From CAYYFX01 sp964571855 (GTDB lineage Bacteria; ARS69): a stretch of 64,000 bases of DNA. The stretch lies in contig CAZNDO010000006.1 of the NCBI GenBank assembly GCA_964571855.1, positions 1 to 64,000 of the forward strand, read 5' to 3'. The position numbers and the translations under genes were made by a program. Each line of letters starts with the position of its first letter. Position 1 is the first letter of the stretch. The notes beneath the pieces are model-generated. The model was not told where the DNA came from. It saw nothing but the letters and a program-made list of their open reading frames with translations, and ran no database searches. Below, in pieces: positions 35,455-42,616 of this stretch.

Positions 35455-36177
35455 CTACCGGTAGCTGGCCTTCGTCTTGCCCCACGTCTCGGACTCGACG
35501 CTGACCGGCGGGCAGAGGTTCGGAGCGCCCGGCGAGGCGTACTCCACGAAGTACGGGTTGAACGTGTTGCCCGTATCGCAGGCGGCGCCCGCGGGCTCGG
35601 TGCCGCTGAGGCAGATCATGCCCCAGGCTCCGTCGCAATCGGTGCAGCGGACCACGCCCGCCACGTCGAAGTTCGCCGTGCCCGTGTTGCCCGTGTCCGG
35701 GCCGAGCGTGGGAACACCGAAGTACGTGGCGTCGCCCGCGGACGGGATGGCCACGCCGACGCCGTCCACGATCGTGCCGATGGAGACGTCCGCGACGCCG
35801 TCGTTGTTCACGTCGATGTCGGTACCGACCGCGCTGCTGAACCCCGAGACGAGCAGGATCGTGAGACCGCCGTTCTCGATCCAGGCGGGCGCCTGCAGGA
35901 GATCGGGCGAGACCGCCGCGTCGCCGATCACGTAGTACCCGGAGATCGGGCCGGAGAGCGGAATCGCCACGTCGATAATGCCCTTCGCGGTGGTGCCCTC
36001 GCCCTCGATCACAACCAGGGTGAGCCCGTCCAGCGACTCGCCGTTGCCGCACAGTTCGACGTACTCGCGGTCGTCCGTGAGGTCGTCGTTCATCACGGCC
36101 TCGTTGATCGTGACGGCATTCGCCGCGCCCGCGAGCGCGATGACCGCCACCGAAGCCAGGGTCGTAGCCTTCATCAT
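35455..36177 (-). CDS. Secreted lamin-tail-domain protein with W-KA-Y-R C-terminal tail
   Basis: 240 aa. Signal peptide MMKATTLASVAVIALAGAANA, then a single LTD (VTINEAVMNDDLTDDREYVE, YVELCGNGESLDGLTLVVIE) and an Asp/Asn-rich segment (DIDVNNDGVADVSIG) like a calcium-binding turn. Five cysteines lie in the last 70 residues (e.g. CTDCDGAWGMICL). The tail ETWGKTKASYR parallels SWARIKALYAR of the next gene. GGAGGGG lies 6 nt before the ATG at 36177; a longer frame to 36234 is not supported. No clear promoter; it may have its own weak one in 36178-36343. Function unknown. Confidence 0.82.
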   Translation of the reverse strand: MMKATTLASVAVIALAGAANAVTINEAVMNDDLTDDREYVELCGNGESLDGLTLVVIEGEGTTAKGIIDVAIPLSGPISGYYVIGDAAVSPDLLQAPAWIENGGLTILLVSGFSSAVGTDIDVNNDGVADVSIGTIVDGVGVAIPSAGDATYFGVPTLGPDTGNTGTANFDVAGVVRCTDCDGAWGMICLSGTEPAGAACDTGNTFNPYFVEYASPGAPNLCPPVSVESETWGKTKASYR

Positions 36178-36273
36178 GCTGCCCCTCCGGAGAGTGAGGA
36201 ACGGGACGCCCTGCGCCCCGCCGGACCGGGACATCCCGGCCCTGGTGCGCCGGCCCCTTCCGGGACCGGATGG

Positions 36274-36333
36274 CCCCCGTCCGTCGATCGCGCGGACGGG
36301 GGGAGTGGAGGCGGGGGGAGCGCTCCCCCCGCC
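36274..36333. terminator. Pair of strong hairpins after the 982-aa LTD gene
   Basis: A perfect 24-bp palindrome (36310-36333) and a second hairpin with perfect 10-bp arms (36274-36283 and 36293-36302, 9-nt loop) lie directly below the stop at 36344. They probably terminate or process the LTD transcript. No U-tract follows either. Confidence 0.6.
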
Positions 36334-36343
36334 CCCGGGTTCC

Positions 36344-39292
36344 CTAGCGCAGGAACGTCAGCTTCCGCGTGGCCTCGTCCTTCCCCGCGCTGAGGCGGAA
36401 GAAGTACACGCCCGAGGAGACCGACTGTCCCTGGTCGTTCGTGCCGTTCCACTCCACCGCGTGCCGGCCGGCGTCGAAGCGCTGCTTCGCCACCGTCTTC
36501 ACGAGGCGGCCCTGCACGTCGAACACCCGCAGCGTCACGTCCTCCGCGCGCGGCAGGGCGAACGCGAAGCGCGTGCCCGACGCGGACACCGGGTTCGGCG
36601 CGTTCTGGTACAGCGCGAACCGCAGCGGCACCCCCGCCACGACCGGCGCATCCGTCGCGTCGGCCGGGTTGAACGGCAGGATGTCGTGATCGTTCCGCGG
36701 CTGCAGCTTGTACTGGCCGAAGGTGAAGTCCCCCAGCCCGCGGTAGGTGCGCATGTCCGACAGCGCCGGGACGTACGTCAGCCCGCCGCCCAGCCGGCCC
36801 TCGTCGTCCACGAGCGTCTCGGCCCCGGTGAACGGCACCGTGTTGTCGATGTAGTACTGCCCGAAGCCGGCCAGCGCGTTCGTGACGGTGGAGCCGTTGA
36901 ACTGCAGCAGCACGCCCTCCCACGGCTCGGACGCCGGCAGGAGGCCGGTGGAGTCCGGCCCGAACGCGGACGTGCTCAGCGTGTAGCCCTGCAGCTCCCC
37001 GACCTGGCCGTAGTCGTGCCAGGACTCCGTGAAGTGCATGCGGAGCTGCGTGAGGCCGAAGTACTCGTCCACGTCGCCGCACACCGCCACCGAGTCGCCC
37101 AGCTCGATCTGCCCGACGAGGCTGCCGCCGGAGAAGACCTGGATGCCGCGGTACGACGGGTCCGTGGACCAGTGGTTCTGGATCGCGAAGATGTTGTCCG
37201 CGATCGTGCCCGGGGCCATCGTCACGATGCCCGCCAGGTTCACCGGCTGGCCCTCGTAGAACGAGCTGTCGTTGCCCGCGGCCACGAACGTGCCCTGGAC
37301 CTGCTGGATCGTCCGGAAGCCCACGAACAGGTCGTAGTTCCCGGCGGCCGGCGCGCGGCCGTTGAAGCCGTCGTTGTCCGTGACCTGGACGTTGTAGTCC
37401 ACGTCCGTGAGGTTCGCGAACGGGCCGATCACGGCCTGCCACGTGGTGCCGACCGTGTTCACGAGGTTCGTGGAGTCGTACGTGGCGCCGTTGTTCGTGG
37501 AGAAGTACAGCTTGGCGCGCGGGATCGTCCCGTTGTCGATCAGCGTGCAGGTGATCGTGACCGGGCTGGTGGACACCGGCGGGACCGGGGAGTACCGCAC
37601 GTTCGTCACGACCGGCGGGCCCAGGATATCGCCGTTGTCGCGCGGCTCGATCTTCCGGTCCGAGAACGAGTAGTCCACGATGCCGCGCACGAGGTCCAGG
37701 GAGTCCCCGAGCGTGGGGATGTAGTTGTAGAAGGCCTCGTCGTTCACGCGGCAGGCGCCGGTGCCGTCCGAGATCTCCCACTCCCCGAAGCCGAGCGCGG
37801 GGTTCGTGACCGTGACGTTCGGCACCTGCGTGAGCACGCCCTCCAGGAGCTCGCCGAAGGTGGCGCCGGTGGTGAGCTGGCTGGCGGTGGCGTTGAAGGC
37901 CGCCGGCAGCGGGCGACCGCTGGCCAGGACGGTGACGTTCGTGCCGCCCAGGATCTCCAGCTCGGTCCGGCCGCTGAACTCCACGACCGTGCCGGAGACG
38001 CGCACGCTGTCCCCGCGCGTGACCGAGCTGGTCCCGAAGTCGTCGAAGACCCAGATGCCGTTCCAGAAGCCGGTGCCGTTCTGGACCGTGAACACCACGT
38101 TCCCGCTGACGTCGTAGGGCCCGGACTCGGTCGTCACGATGCCCTGGATGTTCACGGCGCGCCCGACCTCGGCCGACCTGCCGGTGTCCGAGGGCGGCGA
38201 ATGGAACTGGCACTGGAAGATGGTCTGCGTGCCGAAGCGCAGCTGCCGCGTGCCGAAGAACGGGAACTTGCTGATGCCCACCGGGGCGCCGGCGTCCCGC
38301 GCGCGGATGAAGTACGTCACGTGCGCCTGGTCCGCCTGCGTGGGGATGGTGGCGCGGTACGAGTTCCCGCCCACGTTCGCCATGAGCAGCGAGTCCGGCG
38401 CGCCGCCGTTGACGGCGTACACCAGGTACACGTTGCCGATCCCGTTCGCGTCCACGGCGTCGATGGTCACGGGGACCGTCTCGCCGGCGAACGGATCCGG
38501 GTTGTTCACCACGAGGTTCGACAGCGACGGCCCCGCGTTCGGGATGTTCGCCGCCTTCGGCGTGGGGGTGCTGAGGAAGAAATCCACGGCGCTGTTGTTC
38601 GTGTCGCCGCCGGCGGCGTTGCGGCCGATGGACTGGCCGACGCCGGGGACTACGTCGAGCGCGTCGTTGTCGCTGGCGCCGATCCCGAGGCAGGCGTCCG
38701 AGAGGCAGTACGCCGGATCGTCGTACTCCAGGACGTCCTGGATCACGCCGCCCGCACCGGGCACGCCGTTGTACAGGTACAACGCCTCGTAGCGGTTGAA
38801 GGAGCCCGAGCAGCTGCGCGCGTAATCGCTCGTGCCGGGCATGAACCGGATCTGGTCGTCGTTGGTCGTGCCGTTCAGGAGCGTCAGGTTCGGGACGGCG
38901 GGATCGTCGGTCTCGTACGAGCGGCCCGCGTCGTACATCTCGTAGTCCGCGTTGAAGCCGAACAGCTTCTTGAAGCCGTCGTCCGTCTCCGTGGGCACGG
39001 TGTCGATGTTGTCGCGCGTCACGACCACGTAGCCGCCGGCGGGGATCGTGCTGCCCGCCGGGAACTGCCAGTGGCGCTCGCCGCCGCACGTGCCCGCGAA
39101 CTCCGTCCCGGTGAGCACCCACCCGGCGATGGAGACGGGCGCGCCGCCGGCGTTATAGAGCTCGATGTACTCGCCGCCGTCGAAAGCGGTCCCTTGGTTC
39201 GCCAGGATCTCGTTGATCCTCACCTGCGCGCCGGCCGGCGCGACGAAGGCGAGGAGCAGGAGCGCCGCCGAGCCGATCATCTTCGGTCGCAT
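36344..39292 (-). CDS. Large secreted LTD / OB-type multidomain protein with FlgD-like sorting domain
   Basis: 982 aa. After a signal peptide (AALLLLAFVAPAGA) comes an LTD (VRINEILANQGTAFDGGEYI, about 24-170), then an Ig-like domain, an OB-type domain (VNIQGIVTTESGPYDVSGNV, RGDSVRVSGTVVEFSGRTEL, about 370-470), a second Ig-like domain, a second OB-type domain (VNLAGIVTMAPGTIADNIFA, LGDSVAVCGDVDEYFGLTQL, about 660-770) and a FlgD-like C-terminal domain (NAPNPVSASGTRFAFALP, LRVFDVQGRLVKTV, SGVYFFRL). LTD plus such OB modules occur in secreted nucleases of the ExeM/NucH type, but no nuclease domain is present. The ATG at 39292 lies below GAGGC. Likely a surface protein, binding function inferred. 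Confidence 0.85.
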   Translation of the reverse strand: MRPKMIGSAALLLLAFVAPAGAQVRINEILANQGTAFDGGEYIELYNAGGAPVSIAGWVLTGTEFAGTCGGERHWQFPAGSTIPAGGYVVVTRDNIDTVPTETDDGFKKLFGFNADYEMYDAGRSYETDDPAVPNLTLLNGTTNDDQIRFMPGTSDYARSCSGSFNRYEALYLYNGVPGAGGVIQDVLEYDDPAYCLSDACLGIGASDNDALDVVPGVGQSIGRNAAGGDTNNSAVDFFLSTPTPKAANIPNAGPSLSNLVVNNPDPFAGETVPVTIDAVDANGIGNVYLVYAVNGGAPDSLLMANVGGNSYRATIPTQADQAHVTYFIRARDAGAPVGISKFPFFGTRQLRFGTQTIFQCQFHSPPSDTGRSAEVGRAVNIQGIVTTESGPYDVSGNVVFTVQNGTGFWNGIWVFDDFGTSSVTRGDSVRVSGTVVEFSGRTELEILGGTNVTVLASGRPLPAAFNATASQLTTGATFGELLEGVLTQVPNVTVTNPALGFGEWEISDGTGACRVNDEAFYNYIPTLGDSLDLVRGIVDYSFSDRKIEPRDNGDILGPPVVTNVRYSPVPPVSTSPVTITCTLIDNGTIPRAKLYFSTNNGATYDSTNLVNTVGTTWQAVIGPFANLTDVDYNVQVTDNDGFNGRAPAAGNYDLFVGFRTIQQVQGTFVAAGNDSSFYEGQPVNLAGIVTMAPGTIADNIFAIQNHWSTDPSYRGIQVFSGGSLVGQIELGDSVAVCGDVDEYFGLTQLRMHFTESWHDYGQVGELQGYTLSTSAFGPDSTGLLPASEPWEGVLLQFNGSTVTNALAGFGQYYIDNTVPFTGAETLVDDEGRLGGGLTYVPALSDMRTYRGLGDFTFGQYKLQPRNDHDILPFNPADATDAPVVAGVPLRFALYQNAPNPVSASGTRFAFALPRAEDVTLRVFDVQGRLVKTVAKQRFDAGRHAVEWNGTNDQGQSVSSGVYFFRLSAGKDEATRKLTFLR

Positions 39293-39638
39293 AAGCCTCA
39301 CTCCGGGGAAGTGCCCCGAGGGTTCGCGTTGCTCGATGCCGTGGAACCGGCGCGCGACGAGGCCCGAACGAGTCGAGCGGGCCGGACCGGAATCGCCATG
39401 AACATCGCGTTGACGACCCCGATCCGATTCGCCGCGGTGCCGGTCTAGCGGGGGTCGCGACCCACGAGGGGACGGGACGGACGCCGGCCGGGGAGGCCAC
39501 CTCACCCCGGCTCTCCAGAATATCAAACCTCGGCCTGAGGATCCAAGGGTGCGTATGCCGCGAATCGCGGGAAATCGGGCCCGGATGCGTGCGGGGCGCG
39601 AAGGAACGCCAAAGATCGCGAGAAGAGCCCCGGGGGCC
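39293..39638. other. 346-nt intergenic region: leader of the LTD gene and tail of the nucleotidase operon
   Basis: No gene is supported here. The right edge carries an imperfect GAG/CTC-flanked GC hairpin just below the 5'-nucleotidase stop (about 39625-39641) that may terminate the envelope operon. The candidate promoter of the LTD gene is at 39517-39546, leaving a leader of roughly 220 nt, long enough for regulatory structure, though I see no known riboswitch. Confidence 0.5.
39517..39546 (-). promoter_or_regulatory. Candidate promoter of the 982-aa LTD protein gene
   Basis: TTGGAT (39546-39541), 18-bp spacer and TATTCT (39522-39517) on the minus strand, in one of the few A/T-richer patches of the region. 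Confidence 0.45.
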
Positions 39639-41327
39639 TCAGGGGGCCGGGGTGGCCCGCCGCGCCGCGGCCGCGAAGGCCGGATCCGGCGCCGCCGCGT
39701 CGTCCCGCACCCAGCGCCCATCCGTGGTCGGGGCCGCCGGGGAATGGCGCGCGATCCAGTTCTCGAAGGCCTCACGCATCGTCTTGCCCGTGTAGAGCTT
39801 GCGGTCCTCGGGGATCCCGGGGAGCATCTTCAGGTCCACGTTGCCCTGGGCCAGGAAGTCGCTGGTGACCACGCGGTAGGTCCGGGCGGGATCCCAGGTC
39901 TCGCCCCCGATGGTGAACGAGACCACGCGGTCGAAGTCCGGCCTCGTGGCGTTGTACACCACCCGCCCGCCGGCGATGTACAGGCCGCTGTGGGTCCCGG
40001 ACACGCGCGTCTCCACCACCTCCCGGAGCGTCTCGCCGGACATCGAGAACACGACCATCTTGTTGTCGAACGGCAGGACCTTGAACACGTCCCGCGGCGT
40101 CACCGGGCCCGGGCCGAACTCGTCCCGGATGCCGCCGAGGTTCGAGAACGCGAAGTCCGCGCCGGTCTCCTCCAGCATGGCGTCGCACACCGCGTTCCCC
40201 ATGGGCGTCTCCCCCTCCCCGCCGCGGGTGAATTTCCCCGTGACGCGCCCGATCTCGCGGTCCATGCCGGCCTCGGCCTTCGCGATCTCCGCGCCGATGG
40301 ATCCGGACACCTCCTCGTCCGGCCAGTACTCGTCCTCGAAGAACGTGACGAGGTATCCGCGCTCCGACCAGAACCGATGTCCCACGATCTGGTCCGTGTC
40401 GGTGTCGATGTCGAAGGTCACGATGCCGGCGCCGGAACCGCGGCCGTAGGTCTGGAAGATGTACGTGTGGGTGATCGGGTCGATCCACGCGTAGTCGAAG
40501 CCCTTGTGGATGTGCCCGGCGAAGAACGCGTCGATCCCGTCCACCGCGTGCGCCACGTCGATCGCGGTGGCGCGCGGGTCGTCCTCCTCGGGCCAGCCGT
40601 CCCGCAGCCGGTCGGCCAGGGCCTTCGCCGGGTCGTAGGGGATGCCCACGTGGCCCACGCCGAGGATCACGTCCACTCCCTGCTGCCGCAGCTCCTCCAC
40701 GCAGCGGCGGGCCGCCGGCGCGAGCGGCGCGAACTCCAGCCCGGCGATGTTGGCCGGGAAGCTCATGTTCTTGGTCTCCGGCGTGATGAGGCCGAACAGC
40801 CCCACGCGCAGGTCGCCGAAGTCCTTGATGATCCAGGGGTCCACCCAGTCCACGGTCTCCCCGGTGACCGCGTCCACGAGGTTCGCGTTGACGGCGGGGA
40901 ACTTCGCGCGCGACACGAGCTCCCGCGCGTTCTCCTTCCCCTCGTCGAAGTCGTGGTTGCCGAGCGCGAACGCGTCGTAGCCGGCGGCGTTCATGAAGTC
41001 CACCACCGCGCGGCCGCGCGTGAGGGTGCCCACCGGCGTGCCCTGGAAGATGTCCCCCGCGTCCAGCACCATCAGGTGGCCGCCCTTGCGATCCACGTCC
41101 CGGCGGACGCGCTCCAGGAGCGTGACCATGGATGCCCCGCCGCCGAGCTTCGGGGGGAAGTCCCGGCTCATGAACGTGGCGCCCGAGGGGTCGATGCCGC
41201 CGTGGATGTCGTTCGTGTGCACGATGGTGAGGCGGACCACGCGCGCGTCGGCGACACCCGCCGCCAGCGCGACGAGCGCGACGCCGGCGAGCAGCGCGGA
41301 GCGGGCGGGAACGGCGCGACGCGACAT
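39639..41327 (-). CDS. Secreted 5'-nucleotidase / UshA-family metallophosphatase
   Basis: 562 aa with a signal peptide (to about residue 28). The calcineurin-like metal motifs are VHTNDIHG (residues 36-43), VLDAGDIFQG, ALGNHDFDEG and FFAGHIHKG. The C-terminal 5'-nucleotidase substrate domain has NAVCDAMLEETGADFAFSN, GGIRDEFGPG and SGLYIAGGRVVYNA. UshA relatives dephosphorylate extracellular nucleotides and UDP-sugars in the periplasm. It starts 3 nt after the barrel gene as last member of the six-gene operon 50807-39639. It should yield nucleosides that the BMP importer at 59097-64000 could take up. Confidence 0.94.
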   Translation of the reverse strand: MSRRAVPARSALLAGVALVALAAGVADARVVRLTIVHTNDIHGGIDPSGATFMSRDFPPKLGGGASMVTLLERVRRDVDRKGGHLMVLDAGDIFQGTPVGTLTRGRAVVDFMNAAGYDAFALGNHDFDEGKENARELVSRAKFPAVNANLVDAVTGETVDWVDPWIIKDFGDLRVGLFGLITPETKNMSFPANIAGLEFAPLAPAARRCVEELRQQGVDVILGVGHVGIPYDPAKALADRLRDGWPEEDDPRATAIDVAHAVDGIDAFFAGHIHKGFDYAWIDPITHTYIFQTYGRGSGAGIVTFDIDTDTDQIVGHRFWSERGYLVTFFEDEYWPDEEVSGSIGAEIAKAEAGMDREIGRVTGKFTRGGEGETPMGNAVCDAMLEETGADFAFSNLGGIRDEFGPGPVTPRDVFKVLPFDNKMVVFSMSGETLREVVETRVSGTHSGLYIAGGRVVYNATRPDFDRVVSFTIGGETWDPARTYRVVTSDFLAQGNVDLKMLPGIPEDRKLYTGKTMREAFENWIARHSPAAPTTDGRWVRDDAAAPDPAFAAAARRATPAP

Positions 41328-41330
41328 GGC

Positions 41331-42599
41331 TCAGCCTCCCAGGACTGCCCAGGTGGAGCCGACGGTGAGGAACATGGAGGTCCCGCTCTCCTCCACGAGG
41401 TCCGTGCGGACGCGGGTCTCGCCGCCGAACACGGCGTCGTCGAAGAGATCCTCGTGCCGGTACCGGCGGTTGGCCACCTCGAACGAAAGGTCCGCCCGCA
41501 CCCGGCCGGCGTCAACCCCGCCGCCGAAAGTGAAGGCGGTGGTGGCCACCTCGTCGTCCAGCGGCGCCGGGGCGTAGCGCAGCCCGAAGCGCAGCGGGAA
41601 GTTGTTGTAGAACACGTGCTCGATGCCGATCCGCGCGTCCCACACGTCGTCCAGCGCGTCGTCCGCCAGCAGGTCGTTCTGGTACTCCGTCCACTGCACC
41701 CACGTGGCCTCCGCGCGCACGGTGGTGCGCACCTTCGCCCGGGGCCGCCAGGCCGCGCCGAAGCTCAGTTCCACGGGGTAGGTGATGTCCGCCTGGCCCG
41801 TGGAGGCGGCCACGCCGGATGCCTCCTCGCGCGCGTCCCCGGTGACCCGCGTACGACTGCGCAGCACGCCGGAGGCCGACACCGCCGGCACCGGGGTCCA
41901 GCGCGCGCCCACGATCCAGCGCGTGCCGTCCAGTCCGGAGATGTTCGCGCGGGTGAACGTGGTGGAGTCCCCCTGCACGAAGCGGGTCCGGGACACGAAA
42001 TCGTGCTTGCCGGTCAGCCACTGGACCGTGGCGCCCACCTCGAGCTCCGGGATCACGTGCGTGCCCACGCCCAGCGACCACGCGTCCACGGAGCCGTCCG
42101 ACTGTACCTCGTTCACCGCGAGGAGGGCGTCCCGTGGCTGCGTGAACGCGTTGTTGTCGCGGACCTCCTCCGAGTAGTCGTACTGGAAGTCCCGCACCGG
42201 CGAGAGCGACAGGCCCGCACCCCAGCGCCGCCCGCCCCACTCGAACCCGAGCGCCGCGCCGATCCCGCCCTCGAACTGGTACTCGTCGTTCAGGACGTAG
42301 ATGGACTCCACCAGGTAGCCGTCGAAGCTGTCGTACGCCGGCGTGGAGCGCGTCTCCTTCAGCTTGAGCACGCTGCCGCCCAGCATCCCGGTGAGCCCCC
42401 GCACGGAGGGGAGGCACGCGGGGTTGCCCGCCGCCGTGAACGCCCCCGCGTCCTCCACGATGCGCGTACGGCCCAGCGCCACGGAACGCGCATCGGGCAG
42501 GAGCGCCTCGTCGCCCGTGGCCAGGTCGAAGAAGGTCAGGGCGGACGCGCTGCCCGCGCTCAGGAGCAGGGCCGCCGCTAGGGCCGGAATGCGTCTCAT
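41331..42599 (-). CDS. Outer-membrane beta-barrel protein (PorV/OmpP1-like)
   Basis: 422 aa. Signal peptide MRRIPALAAALLLSAGSASA, then SVALGRTRIVEDAGAFTAAG and NPACLP, matching the N-terminal hatch of the PorV/UPF0164-FadL-like family (NPAGLA in most). The rest alternates in short amphipathic strands ending in aromatic residues (e.g. GAALGFEWGGRRWGAGLSL, LRFGLRYAPAP), as in a 14-strand barrel. The ATG at 42599 follows GGGGGAGAAG and lies 17 nt after the HhH-barrel gene. It may be a transport channel or secretion partner; specific function unknown. Confidence 0.8.
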   Translation of the reverse strand: MRRIPALAAALLLSAGSASALTFFDLATGDEALLPDARSVALGRTRIVEDAGAFTAAGNPACLPSVRGLTGMLGGSVLKLKETRSTPAYDSFDGYLVESIYVLNDEYQFEGGIGAALGFEWGGRRWGAGLSLSPVRDFQYDYSEEVRDNNAFTQPRDALLAVNEVQSDGSVDAWSLGVGTHVIPELEVGATVQWLTGKHDFVSRTRFVQGDSTTFTRANISGLDGTRWIVGARWTPVPAVSASGVLRSRTRVTGDAREEASGVAASTGQADITYPVELSFGAAWRPRAKVRTTVRAEATWVQWTEYQNDLLADDALDDVWDARIGIEHVFYNNFPLRFGLRYAPAPLDDEVATTAFTFGGGVDAGRVRADLSFEVANRRYRHEDLFDDAVFGGETRVRTDLVEESGTSMFLTVGSTWAVLGG

Positions 42600-42616
42600 G
42601 GCTTCTCCCCCGCTCC

